From assembly GCA_017537515.1 (NCBI GenBank), contig JAFYKO010000115.1, positions 1 to 22,226 on the forward strand: a stretch of DNA of 22,226 bases. Direction: 5' to 3'. Source of the stretch: Clostridia bacterium. Its GTDB lineage: Bacteria; Bacillota; Clostridia; Christensenellales; UBA1242. The notes under the pieces were generated by a model. That model was not told the DNA's origin, did no database searches, and saw only the letters and a list, made by a program, of their open reading frames with translations. This document shows, in pieces, positions 14,068 through 20,956 of the stretch; positions within the stretch are counted from its first letter, which is position 1; every line of letters starts with the position of its first letter. A program made the position numbers and the translations under genes.

Positions 14068-14736
14068 TTAATAAACTTTTACTAATTCCCCACTAATCCA
14101 AAAGCAGTTAGGTTCTTTTGTGGGGATTGCGTTTAATACTGCGGCCGAGCCATATATTTGAATGGCATCCTTTGCGGACACTAACTTTGGCTTTTGGATT
14201 TCTTTCTCTCCTGGGCCTTCCGATAAAGAGATTGAACTTGCTTGGAGCGAAGCGGAAAGCAATTCAATCTCGTCTATATTATTTATTGTATTATCCAATG
14301 TAGTATCTGTAATATTTCTTATATCATTTTGTAATAAGGGGTTATTACATTTTGTATCAACGTCGTTATTACATTTTGTATCAACGTCGTTATTATCTTT
14401 TGTATTAACGGGTTTTTCATTGAAAACATAGTTATTACCTTTTGTATTAACGAGATATTTTTTTTCAATTAATTCTTGAACCGCACTGTTATACTGTCTT
14501 ATTTTCATTCCAAAAGTCGTTTCAACTGCTTTGGAAGAGAGTGCGAACTCAAAGCCGTCTTGATTTTTTGCGAAATACACCCACAGCTTAAAGGCTCCGG
14601 CATCTAATTTACAGGCGGCCGCATTTAAAGCATCTAAGTTAATAGTAGCATAATAATTTTCTTTCTTTGCTTTATTAGTGGGCTGCTTATTCACTGTAAT
14701 TACTTTCTGATTGGGAACTGTTTTATAATTTGTCAT
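14068..14736 (-). CDS. HTH replication-associated protein carrying iteron-like repeats
   Basis: A 222-aa protein. Residues ~28-100 form a winged-helix-like region (YYATINLDALNAAACKLDAG, AFKLWVYFAKNQDGFEFALS, SKAVETTFGMKIRQYNSAVQ) seen in replication proteins of Firmicute phages and plasmids. A low-complexity middle has four repeats of V(N/D)TKxNN, and a C-terminal part has SAKDAIQIYGSAAVLNAIP. The repeats are coded by four 24-bp units that look like origin iterons. AAGGAGG lies before the ATG. It may bind its own gene as an origin, or be a DnaD-like helper to the separate initiator at 16083-16562. Confidence 0.68.
   Translation of the reverse strand: MTNYKTVPNQKVITVNKQPTNKAKKENYYATINLDALNAAACKLDAGAFKLWVYFAKNQDGFEFALSSKAVETTFGMKIRQYNSAVQELIEKKYLVNTKGNNYVFNEKPVNTKDNNDVDTKCNNDVDTKCNNPLLQNDIRNITDTTLDNTINNIDEIELLSASLQASSISLSEGPGEKEIQKPKLVSAKDAIQIYGSAAVLNAIPTKEPNCFWISGELVKVY
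14341..14454. repeat. Four 24-bp iteron-like repeats (candidate replication origin)
   Basis: Three tandem units (14341-14364, 14365-14388, 14389-14412) and a fourth after an 18-bp gap (14431-14454) share GTTATTA..TTTTGTAT.AACG. The first two are identical; the others differ at 4-5 bases. They lie inside a replication-type HTH gene in an AT-rich stretch, the arrangement of iterons in lambda O and related initiator genes. The repeats also code in-frame 8-aa repeats, so protein-level selection is the alternative. Confidence 0.65.
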
Positions 14737-14751
14737 TTTGGTTTAACCTCC

Positions 14752-14928
14752 TTAGTGCTTTCTTTTGGTTAATTGAGAAATCGCGATTTGTAAGTCTTCG
14801 CAGTTCTCAAACACATAAGTGTCAAACTGAGGATGAAACTCATTAACTTCGGTTCTTATAATGCGGAAGCCCTGTTGCCGCAGTGCGAGTGCCAACCATC
14901 TTGTGTAAATAGTAAATTCTTTATTCAT
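14752..14928 (-). CDS. 58-aa DUF5659-like protein
   Basis: This short frame encodes MNKEFTIYTRWLALALRQQG then FRIIRTEVNE and FDTYVFENCEDLQIAISQL. It matches the pattern of DUF5659, a small group in Firmicute phages and plasmids with no known function. The ATG overlaps the upstream TGA (ATGA) and has GGAGAAAAG before it, so translation is coupled to the ribbon-helix-helix gene. Stop is TAA. Its pairing with a DNA-binding regulator and a replication protein suggests an early role. Confidence 0.78.
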   Translation of the reverse strand: MNKEFTIYTRWLALALRQQGFRIIRTEVNEFHPQFDTYVFENCEDLQIAISQLTKRKH

Positions 14929-15074
14929 TTCTTTTCTCCTCCTAATAATTCATTTAATGCTAACCGCATAACTTCGCTAATAGTTAAATCGTGTGCGGCC
15001 GCATACTCTTCTACTTTTTGCTTTTGGCTTTCTGTGAGCCGAAACTTTATTTGAACTGTCTTATTCTCTTTCAT
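14925..15074 (-). CDS. 49-aa ribbon-helix-helix (CopG/Arc-type) DNA-binding protein
   Basis: A 49-aa protein with the RHH pattern: a basic strand VQIKFRLTE (residues 7-15), helix 1 SQKQKVEEYAAAH, a turn, and helix 2 TISEVMRLALNELL. RHH dimers bind palindromic operators and often repress their own operon or control copy number. It is the first gene after a 390-nt leader holding a consensus promoter, a palindrome and a terminator, so autoregulation there is likely. AAGGAGA precedes the ATG. The TGA stop overlaps the next ATG. Confidence 0.85.
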   Translation of the reverse strand: MKENKTVQIKFRLTESQKQKVEEYAAAHDLTISEVMRLALNELLGGEKK

Positions 15075-15140
15075 ATATTTCTCCTTCTTATTTTTAATAG
15101 TTTAATAGCCTTTGTCCCCCAAATTATCCTTTAAAAGTGC

Positions 15141-15165
15141 GGGCCAGGTTGCTTAAGCCTGGCCC
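15141..15165 (-). terminator. GC-rich 8-bp hairpin upstream of the RHH gene (weak terminator or attenuator)
   Basis: GGGCCAGG (15141-15148) and CCTGGCCC (15158-15165) enclose a 9-nt loop. On the minus strand it is followed by GCACTTTTAAAGG, so the T tract is short and offset. Lying 65 nt before the RHH start, it could attenuate transcription or shield the leader. Confidence 0.5.
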
Positions 15166-15360
15166 TTAGAAAGGAGAAAAAGGAGGGAAAATAGCTTTAT
15201 TCGCGAATTTGTTTCGCTTCTATAAGTAAGTAAAATGAGAGAGCAGAAACTCTAAAAATCTCATCCCTTACACTATATATAAATTTTGTTTCTATTCGAT
15301 TGAACTGATTTGTCATAGAAATCGGCTAACCGAACACATTTTTTACTAATTTTTTTCAAT

Positions 15361-15395
15361 ACAAAAAGCCCCCTGGCAGTATGGAACCAGGAGGC
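15361..15395 (-). terminator. Rho-independent terminator ending the replication operon
   Basis: GCCCCCTGG (15368-15376), a 10-nt loop and CCAGGAGGC (15387-15395) form a 9-bp stem with one G-U pair, followed on the minus strand by TTTTTGT. It terminates transcripts from the helicase loader gene and also lies about 70 nt after the start of the 15471-15499 promoter. Confidence 0.87.
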
Positions 15396-15440
15396 ACATT
15401 TGTAAGGACAGAAATTGACTAATTAAATAACATATAAAAA

Positions 15441-15452
15441 ACTATATATAGT
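15441..15452. promoter_or_regulatory. Perfect 12-bp palindrome ACTATATATAGT (possible operator)
   Basis: The palindrome lies about 12-23 nt inside the predicted transcript of the 15471-15499 promoter, a good place for a repressor. A half-similar CACTATATATA recurs near 15270-15280. The RHH protein of the same operon is a candidate binder; this is inference. An AT-rich palindrome may also occur by chance. Confidence 0.42.
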
Positions 15453-15470
15453 GATGTTTTTTACACTTAT

Positions 15471-15499
15471 ATTATAACAAAAAAATTTTAAAATGTCAA
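15471..15499 (-). promoter_or_regulatory. Perfect consensus SigA promoter (TTGACA-17-TATAAT, extended -10)
   Basis: On the minus strand, TTGACA (15499-15494) and TATAAT (15476-15471) are separated by 17 nt, with TGT before the -10. It lies in the gap after the helicase loader gene and points toward the RHH/methyltransferase operon, but a terminator follows about 70 nt into the transcript. Confidence 0.9.
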
Positions 15500-15511
15500 A
15501 TTTTGGAAGTA

Positions 15512-16093
15512 TCACTGTCCGCTATTAATCTTTAAAAATGTATCATTCATCGCTAAGAATAACTTCTTATCTTCTATTCTCTTTTGGAGGATAGGAAACG
15601 TCTTACTAAATCTATTTTTCTCGTAAGATATATCTGCCTCGTTAAGTTCTCTCGCATTACGCATTAACTCGCTCTTATCACCTAAATAGATTTTTAACTC
15701 TTGCGGCAGCCCTTCCCAGAGTGCTTCAATCGCTATTCTGGCTTGCTCTCCTTGCGAAATTCCAGTAGAGTCGATATAATTATAGTTAAGTCGATATGAA
15801 TAGTAGTTTGCTTCTTGTAATGCCTGGCGATAGAGTCCCCATAACTCTTGTTCGCTGGGTTTTTCTATTTGTTTAAGGTTTTCTATCTGCTCTATTATGT
15901 CTGCGGGAGTAGGTGCGTATTTACATACTCTTAACGCTAAGAACATCCCCTGTTTAACCTCATCATCTGTATAGTTATAAAGTAGCGAATACCAGGTATT
16001 AATTAATAACTCAAGATCAGCATCTTTTCCATAATACGAATAAATAGTTTTTATTGAACCTAATAATTCAACGATTACTTTCTTACTTGCCAT
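15512..16093 (-). CDS. Replicative helicase loader (SPP1 G39P-like)
   Basis: A 193-aa protein paired with the initiator gene, which it overlaps by a few codons. The N-terminal ~65 residues match G39P-type loader domains: LLGSIKTIYSYYGKD, TWYSLLYNYTDDEVKQGMFL, and KYAPTPADIIEQI, where relatives have a PPT.AEI motif. The rest is helical and charged. Such proteins bring the DnaB-type helicase to the initiator; no phage helicase is encoded, so the host enzyme would be loaded. AGGAG lies 10 nt before the ATG. Stop is TGA. Confidence 0.74.
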   Translation of the reverse strand: MASKKVIVELLGSIKTIYSYYGKDADLELLINTWYSLLYNYTDDEVKQGMFLALRVCKYAPTPADIIEQIENLKQIEKPSEQELWGLYRQALQEANYYSYRLNYNYIDSTGISQGEQARIAIEALWEGLPQELKIYLGDKSELMRNARELNEADISYEKNRFSKTFPILQKRIEDKKLFLAMNDTFLKINSGQ

Positions 16094-16562
16094 CTTGCTC
16101 TAACTCCTGATATATCCTTTTTAATTCATTCATAAAATCATTTTTATTAGTTGAATTATTATTATTTTTTTTATTTTTAAGGAATTTTATTTTATTAGTA
16201 TTTAATTGCGACGGGTTTTCCGAAATCGGTTTTTCCAATATAGGATTATCCGCAATAGGTTTTTCCGACTGCGGCACCTCAAAAATATGATACTCTATGC
16301 CTGAAAATTGGCCTTTCTCATTCTGAACTCTTTTTCGAGTTAAATAGCCAAACTTCTCCAACTCGGCCAACGCACTCATTACTCCGTCTTTACCATCTTT
16401 ACTTAATGATACAAGGCCCGCAACGCTGTAATTCCAAGTGTCCGGAAGGCTTAGCATCAAACTCAACAACCCTTTCGCCTTCAATCCCATTTCCTTTTCT
16501 TTGAAATGATAATTCGACATAACTGTAAAATTATTTGTCTTATGAACTCTAAAAACTGACAT
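16083..16562 (-). CDS. HTH replication initiator / replisome organiser
   Basis: The start at ATG 16562 (MSVFRVHKTNNFTVMSNYHF) fits this common phage family and places AAGGGGAG 9 nt upstream; an ATG three codons earlier overlaps that site. The product is 159 aa. The N-terminal winged helix-turn-helix has LKAKGLLSLMLSLPDTWNYS, VAGLVSLSKDGKDGVMSALA and LEKFGYLTRKRVQ. A linker with repeated EKPI/ENP elements and an Asn/Lys-rich tract leads to a C-terminal helix. It probably binds the origin and recruits the loader encoded by the next, overlapping gene. Its promoter is at 16590-16618. Confidence 0.82.
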   Translation of the reverse strand: MSVFRVHKTNNFTVMSNYHFKEKEMGLKAKGLLSLMLSLPDTWNYSVAGLVSLSKDGKDGVMSALAELEKFGYLTRKRVQNEKGQFSGIEYHIFEVPQSEKPIADNPILEKPISENPSQLNTNKIKFLKNKKNNNNSTNKNDFMNELKRIYQELEQDGK

Positions 16563-16589
16563 ATTTTTCATCTCCCCTTCTATTGGATA

Positions 16590-16618
16590 ACAATATCATC
16601 CACAACGGGAAAAGTCAA
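16590..16618 (-). promoter_or_regulatory. Promoter of the replication operon (TTGACT-17-TATTGT, extended -10)
   Basis: On the minus strand, TTGACT (16618-16613), a 17-nt spacer and TATTGT (16595-16590) with TG before the -10. The -10 matches 4 of 6. The predicted start near 16583 is 21 nt from the chosen ATG. It lies just after the terminator of the late operon, so this is where the transcription cycle restarts. Confidence 0.72.
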
Positions 16619-16698
16619 TCGTGGTGAAAAATATTTTTCCAGGAATATTCTCCACTGGTTTTTTCTACCTCTATTGGAGTTGTAGTTAGTTGTAGTTC
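16619..16698. other. Spacer between late terminator and replication promoter with short direct repeats
   Basis: Apart from the terminator and promoter, the gap holds a 10-bp tandem element (GTTGTAGTTA, GTTGTAGTTC) at about 16679-16698 and a 9-mer TCTATTGGA seen both here and at the predicted transcription start (16579-16587). These could be regulator sites. I see no gene. Confidence 0.35.
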
Positions 16699-16735
16699 CA
16701 AAAAAAATAGAGGGACTACACACAGGTAGCCCCTC
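16699..16735 (-). terminator. Rho-independent terminator of the late operon
   Basis: GAGGGACTAC (16710-16719), a 6-nt loop and GTAGCCCCTC (16726-16735) form a 10-bp stem with one G-U pair, followed on the minus strand by TATTTTTTT. It directly follows the holin stop and closes the structural/lysis operon. Confidence 0.92.
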
Positions 16736-16741
16736 GTAAAA

Positions 16742-16933
16742 TTATTCAGTTGTAGTTTGATTTTTCTTTTCCATCTGTGTGCCAAAGTAAAATGCGATCA
16801 CAGTGCTAAATATTGTGATAAATAGCTCGGCCGCAACCACACCAACAACAGACAAATAGCAGAAAACAATGGTTAATAGAATACTAATGATGCTTTTTAC
16901 GTTAATTAGTTTAGCAATTTTTTCTTTTAGCAT
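16742..16933 (-). CDS. Small phage holin
   Basis: A 63-aa membrane protein with two predicted transmembrane segments (IISILLTIVFCYLSVVGVV at ~14-33 and ELFITIFSTVIAFYFG at ~36-52) and a charged C-terminal tail (EKKNQTTTE). Size, topology and the FxTxFxxVIxFYFGTQ pattern match small holins of Clostridia phages. It would make membrane holes that release or activate the endolysin, which is encoded at the other end of the late operon. GGAGG precedes the ATG; TAA stop, then terminator. Confidence 0.84.
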   Translation of the reverse strand: MLKEKIAKLINVKSIISILLTIVFCYLSVVGVVAAELFITIFSTVIAFYFGTQMEKKNQTTTE

Positions 16934-16948
16934 ACTCTCTAACCTCCA

Positions 16949-17254
16949 TTATTTAGACATTAAAACAGTAATATCTGTCTTAATATCGCTAATATCTTTC
17001 TGAATAGTATCTAATTTCTCCGCATAACGTGCGATAGTTTCAATCGCGGTGCGGTTAATCTCTCTATTCTTCTCTAACTCATCATAGAGTTTTTCTTCTC
17101 GTTCTTTACATCTCTCCTGGACTTGTGCCATATCTTCTATATGTTGCTTAGTGGTATTTTTATAGATTAAGAATATAAAAAGTCCCATAACAATAACACA
17201 GAATATGGGGAAGCCGACAGTGGTGATGAAAGAGCCAATAGCAGCCCAATCCAT
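16949..17254 (-). CDS. BhlA/UviB-like holin-associated membrane protein
   Basis: A 101-aa protein with one N-terminal transmembrane segment (FPIFCVIVMGLFIFLIY, ~15-31) after MDWAAIGSFITTVG, then a long charged coiled coil ending in DISDIKTDITVLM. This fits BhlA/UviB-type holin-like proteins of Firmicutes, and the gene lies next to the holin. It may act as a second holin, an antiholin or a spanin-like lysis helper; the sequence does not decide. AGGTGAG precedes the ATG. Confidence 0.75.
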   Translation of the reverse strand: MDWAAIGSFITTVGFPIFCVIVMGLFIFLIYKNTTKQHIEDMAQVQERCKEREEKLYDELEKNREINRTAIETIARYAEKLDTIQKDISDIKTDITVLMSK

Positions 17255-17259
17255 TCAAC

Positions 17260-18975
17260 TCACCTCCACTGTCCTACAACGTATATGTTAAGGCGAACAT
17301 TAGCACTTGAAACATCGGCCTGGCCTAATACAATATAACTTATAGAAGTTAAAGTATAATTAAATACACGCACGATATTCATATTACCGGTGCTTCCACC
17401 ATCAACAGAGCCGTAAAGAACTCGTGCCATCGTGAATGGATAATTAATTGACTTAGAGCCACTATGATAATATCCATCTAAATAATTTGCTCCTACATCA
17501 ACTGTGACGTTGCCTGAATACCAACATTCAGCGAAACCGCCATTCCATTTGCGGTAATACCAACCATTCTTCTCGCCTTGCTCTACGATATAATCAATCT
17601 CAGTTCCCTTTATTTTAACAGGAACATTGAAATTAAAATCGTTCTCGCCCCAATCGAAAACTGGAACCGCTTTAAGTTGTTTTGAAGTTGCTTTTGCGGT
17701 AGTAAGTAAATCTTGAACCTCTACTTCAACTGTATAAGTGTCCTGGTAGTCAAAGTCAGTGCGTATTTCCTCATACTCATAAGTATTGTCCTCTCCTGGA
17801 AACATACTATTATCAGTTCCAATCATTTCTTCATTAATTACCTGGCCGGAACTATTTTTTATTTTATACGATATATTTAGATAGTTTGTTTCCGCTCCAA
17901 AAGACTTTTTGAAGTAATTACCGCTCACAACAAAACGAATATCAGACTTGGTGCTATCTGAGTCACTTAGTGCGATTTCTGCGGAAACGCTACAAGTTAG
18001 AGGAACATAATCAACCATTGGGAGAGTTATTGACTTAGTAGTCGTATTATTTCTACTATCAGTAACACTGAAAAGAAATAAATTATCATCAGTATTAGAG
18101 AACTTACCAGTATCAGTAGTCTGTTTCGAGCCGCCGTTCTCAACAGATATACTGGTTATAGTCGCCCCTTTTCTCGCCGCAGCATTGGCTGTAAAACTCA
18201 TATCATTATAATGTTTGATTATTGTTTGCGGATTGCCGGTTAATTGCGTCGAAATAGCGTTGGTATCAAACACAACAGGGTTCAGTGTAGGCGTTCCATT
18301 TTTTATAGTAAATACAACATTTTGCGAACTATAAAACTCCTCCGTCCCAGTAGTAGTAATAATAGCCACTGTTAAGCCAGTAGTAGAACGATACTTTACC
18401 TGGGAACGCAGTAATTCTCTTTCAGCATCAGTAAAGTTAAAAGTATAACTGGTTCCTGTTTTATTAAGATTTTTATAAATAAGCATCTCACCCGCACCAT
18501 TACCAATAGCGACTTGTAAAGTAGAAACGTTATTTCCATCGGGGTTCTTGTAAGTAATTGTTGGATTGTTTTCGTCGTTAAACTCTGAAATTGTCAGTAA
18601 GGTTGCTCCTACTGGCAACTTATCCAGTGTAAAAGTGGCACTACCGGAGCAGTTAGTCGTAGTAGAGCCAATTGCGGCGGAGGCACTGACACTGAATGAG
18701 CGTGTGCCGTCCGTGAGATGGGAAATAGTTTTTGTGCCTGACGCAACTACTGTATTAGAGCCCAATGATATTTTCGCACTGGAATTAGTAACGGTTTCGC
18801 CATCAATAACAACTTTAAAGTTAGTTCCAGTATAGAACTTATCTTCGACGCCCGCACCTCTCAAAGTCCATTGAATTGTAGATTTACTGCCGGATACATT
18901 TTGGGTTGCTACCCAAGTAAAAAGTAAATATCGGCCATTATAGCCAGTTGTTTTAAAACTTCCGCTTAGTGCCAT
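17260..18975 (-). CDS. DUF859-family tail/baseplate protein
   Basis: A 571-aa protein starting MALSGSFKTTGYNGRYLLFT, the typical start of DUF859 phage minor structural proteins. It is Ser/Thr/Asn-rich and beta-structured, with Ig-like repeats such as FSVSASAAIGSTTTNCSGSA and VTDSRNNTTTKSITLPMVDY. A conserved FDWGENDFNFNVPVKIKGTE joint near residue 450 leads to a C-terminal beta domain that may bind the host surface. It follows the tail tip gene after 4 nt; its ribosome site lies at the end of that gene. Stop is TGA. Confidence 0.84.
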   Translation of the reverse strand: MALSGSFKTTGYNGRYLLFTWVATQNVSGSKSTIQWTLRGAGVEDKFYTGTNFKVVIDGETVTNSSAKISLGSNTVVASGTKTISHLTDGTRSFSVSASAAIGSTTTNCSGSATFTLDKLPVGATLLTISEFNDENNPTITYKNPDGNNVSTLQVAIGNGAGEMLIYKNLNKTGTSYTFNFTDAERELLRSQVKYRSTTGLTVAIITTTGTEEFYSSQNVVFTIKNGTPTLNPVVFDTNAISTQLTGNPQTIIKHYNDMSFTANAAARKGATITSISVENGGSKQTTDTGKFSNTDDNLFLFSVTDSRNNTTTKSITLPMVDYVPLTCSVSAEIALSDSDSTKSDIRFVVSGNYFKKSFGAETNYLNISYKIKNSSGQVINEEMIGTDNSMFPGEDNTYEYEEIRTDFDYQDTYTVEVEVQDLLTTAKATSKQLKAVPVFDWGENDFNFNVPVKIKGTEIDYIVEQGEKNGWYYRKWNGGFAECWYSGNVTVDVGANYLDGYYHSGSKSINYPFTMARVLYGSVDGGSTGNMNIVRVFNYTLTSISYIVLGQADVSSANVRLNIYVVGQWR

Positions 18976-18979
18976 TTAC

Positions 18980-20572
18980 TTAACCTCCAATCCAGAAGCA
19001 GCCTGTGCGGTTGCCGTAATCCTCAAATCTACTATTGGAACCTATCAAAAGATAAGTTGTGGCGTGTAGGTTTCTCGCATTTACGCCAGTATTATCAACG
19101 GTTAAGACTGCTTCGTTTTTCTTATATATTTTCATTCCATCTTCGGTAATTTGTGTTGTCATTTCGCTATCAGATTTCGCCACAGTTAAGCCGTCGTTAT
19201 TGAAAGTGAATCCGGTAGCGGTTTCTACTTTATCGACACCATTTGACAACTCCTGACTAATCTGTAATTGAATATCTTCCGCAGTTATTTGTGCGGACAC
19301 CTGAGAAGTTAATTGGGTTATATTTTCATTAACTTCTTCTAAGGCTTCTTTTGTATTTGTTTGTAATTGTGAAACAGTAGCACTAATACTATCAGAAGTC
19401 AGTTGTAGAACACTGATTTCATTAGCATTATTCTCTGTGCTACTAACTAACATTTCAATTTTCTTATTTGCTTTATCAACTTTGGCAAATGTTTGTTTTA
19501 AAGCCTCTCCAAGAGAAGTAGGATTAGTATGCTCGCTCTCTTTCTTGGCTTCATAATCCCATTGTGTAGTAGCGGATAAGCCACCGTTAAAGGTTAGAGA
19601 GTCATCAAGAATAAAAGTAAGAATATTTTCATCGTTCTTACCTTGTAGTCCAATTACATCACCAATCTCTAATAGGAAATTGCCACGCCAAGAGCAGTCA
19701 AATGGGATGATTGTTCTACCACCCATTACTGTTATGGCGTTCTCTATAAACTCTACTCTATCCTCACGCAGTTCTAAAAAAGGATTGTTTCTGATATACT
19801 GCGTTTCACCCTCTTCACTACGTGCGGCCCCTATACTATCACCTAATTCATTAGTTTCAACGATAGATGCTAAGGTGCGAGGCTCCTCTGCTTTTAGTTC
19901 AAAATAATGTTCTTTTGTAATGTAATATGGATCACTTTCAACAATTCGCTTAAAGCATAGGTTCCAATTAGAGTCTATATAGTAAATAGTTAGAGTAGCC
20001 TCTGCGATTGCGTTCAGCACCTCTCTAATAGTTTCTGTGCCTTCAAGATTAGCCCCATTAGGATAGAACAGCTCAAAAGACTCAGCATTAGCACTAATAT
20101 CAAGAGGCAAACCCAATAGAGTCGCACAACGGACAGCTACATCTTTAAGAGTGTATTCACCAGGAAGTTCTAACTCTTCTACTGTGTGTGCGGCCGCCGC
20201 ATTCAGAGCATCATAAGCCTCAATTTTAATCTCGTTTGTAGTTTCATCACGACTGATACTCTCTATAAAAAATCTTGGATAAGGATAAACATAATCAACG
20301 CCAACGCCCAACTCAACTTCTAAATAGCTGTCTTTAGCGATATTTAAAACGCGTTCATTATCAATTAGATTGACAGTGAGCTTCTGGCATATACCAAAGC
20401 CAAAGAACTTTCCGTGTTCGCCAACGCGTTCAACAGTAAAATCCTTTAAGTTGTCGTGGCAGCCGCAAAGGCGGGCCAGAGTAGAGCCCTCATAAATCTC
20501 TACTCTGCCCCTAAAGCTTCGGCTTGGAGCGTCAAACATATCGATAATAGATTGACTTACATTATTAATCAT
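18980..20572 (-). CDS. Tail tip / tail-associated structural protein
   Basis: A 530-aa protein in the tail tip position. The N-terminal ~330 residues have the gp27/hub-like pattern of siphovirus tip proteins (FRGRVEIYEGSTLARL, DFTVERVGEHGKFFGF, GRTIIPFDCSWRGNFLLEIG). Residues ~355-445 form a coiled coil rich in Ser/Thr/Gln/Asn. The C-terminus has TGFTFNNDGLTVAKSDSEMT and ends TGCFWIGG, a frequent ending in such proteins. It probably forms the tail's distal opening and anchors fibres. No peptidase motif is evident. AAGGAGGAG precedes the ATG. Confidence 0.84.
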   Translation of the reverse strand: MINNVSQSIIDMFDAPSRSFRGRVEIYEGSTLARLCGCHDNLKDFTVERVGEHGKFFGFGICQKLTVNLIDNERVLNIAKDSYLEVELGVGVDYVYPYPRFFIESISRDETTNEIKIEAYDALNAAAAHTVEELELPGEYTLKDVAVRCATLLGLPLDISANAESFELFYPNGANLEGTETIREVLNAIAEATLTIYYIDSNWNLCFKRIVESDPYYITKEHYFELKAEEPRTLASIVETNELGDSIGAARSEEGETQYIRNNPFLELREDRVEFIENAITVMGGRTIIPFDCSWRGNFLLEIGDVIGLQGKNDENILTFILDDSLTFNGGLSATTQWDYEAKKESEHTNPTSLGEALKQTFAKVDKANKKIEMLVSSTENNANEISVLQLTSDSISATVSQLQTNTKEALEEVNENITQLTSQVSAQITAEDIQLQISQELSNGVDKVETATGFTFNNDGLTVAKSDSEMTTQITEDGMKIYKKNEAVLTVDNTGVNARNLHATTYLLIGSNSRFEDYGNRTGCFWIGG

Positions 20573-20585
20573 TTAACGCTCCTCC

Positions 20586-20942
20586 TTATAATTCGATAAA
20601 ATTAAGTGTCATAGGTTTATATAACACGCTATTGGATATTGTGTAGTATTCTGGCTCAGGTGTGCCAGTATATGTTTTAATAGTGCTTAATCCATTCGTT
20701 TCGGGATTTTGAAAAGTTACTTGAACTGTATAGGGTTTGACTGCGTCCAGTAACTCTTTCATCTCCTCCTGAGTCATATGTCGGAAGGTGATATATACTT
20801 TCACCTTCCGATTGATTACATCAATCACAGTATTACCGGCTGCGTTTCTTCCACTCTTATCACTGACAAGAGTTTCATAACCAACCTTCATACCTGACAC
20901 CAGGGAGGAAAAATCTTTATTGTTTATTTTGAAATATGCCAT
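20586..20942 (-). CDS. DUF6711-like distal tail protein
   Basis: A 118-aa beta-rich protein between the tape measure and tail tip genes, where the distal tail protein lies. It begins MAYFKINNKDFSSLVSGMKV and has VKVYITFRHMTQEEMKELLD and VLYKPMTLNFIEL at the end, resembling the DUF6711 proteins of Firmicute phages. It would form the ring that joins tail tube and tip. AAGGAGG lies 9 nt before the ATG. Stop is TAA. Confidence 0.78.
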   Translation of the reverse strand: MAYFKINNKDFSSLVSGMKVGYETLVSDKSGRNAAGNTVIDVINRKVKVYITFRHMTQEEMKELLDAVKPYTVQVTFQNPETNGLSTIKTYTGTPEPEYYTISNSVLYKPMTLNFIEL

Positions 20943-20956
20943 AATTTTTTACCTCC

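Larger units (their letters stand above)
15361..15464 (-). ncRNA. Predicted ~104-nt small RNA or attenuated leader
   Basis: A start predicted about 7 nt after the -10 at 15471-15476 and the terminator at 15361-15395 define a ~104-nt transcript. It contains an ACTATATATAGT palindrome near its 5' end, an AU-rich middle and the GC-rich terminator stem, whose first arm has CCUCC, complementary to Shine-Dalgarno sequences. No gene with a ribosome site fits inside. It may be a regulatory RNA, or only the terminated leader of the RHH operon. Confidence 0.5.
15075..15511. other. 437-nt gene-poor control region
   Basis: The longest gap in the genome. On the minus strand it holds a consensus promoter (15471-15499), a palindrome (15441-15452), a strong terminator (15361-15395), a near-palindrome TCGGCTAACCGA (15322-15333), a 5-bp GCGAA/TTCGC hairpin near 15202-15216, a 24-nt all-purine run on the plus strand (15168-15191), and an 8-bp GC-rich hairpin (15141-15165). 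I looked for a tRNA on both strands and found no acceptable cloverleaf. It looks like a control and possibly origin-related region. Confidence 0.7.

Noticed and set aside
14341..14412. CRISPR-like array
   Set aside because: The repeats are tandem without spacers, only four in number, and in frame inside a coding gene; iterons or peptide repeats explain them better.
15197..15316. 39-aa minus-strand frame starting MTNQFNRIETKF in the control region
   Set aside because: The translation looks somewhat protein-like but there is no ribosome site, and frames of this length are common by chance in AT-rich DNA. Left undecided.
15314..15340. tRNA-like anticodon arm (5-bp stem with 7-nt loop containing CTATGAC) on the minus strand
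   Set aside because: The anticodon would be AUG, not CUA, and no D-arm, T-arm or acceptor pairing follows.
15356..15433. 25-codon frame (with one TAG) inside the predicted small RNA
   Set aside because: It has no ribosome site and runs through the terminator hairpin, so it is not a credible gene.
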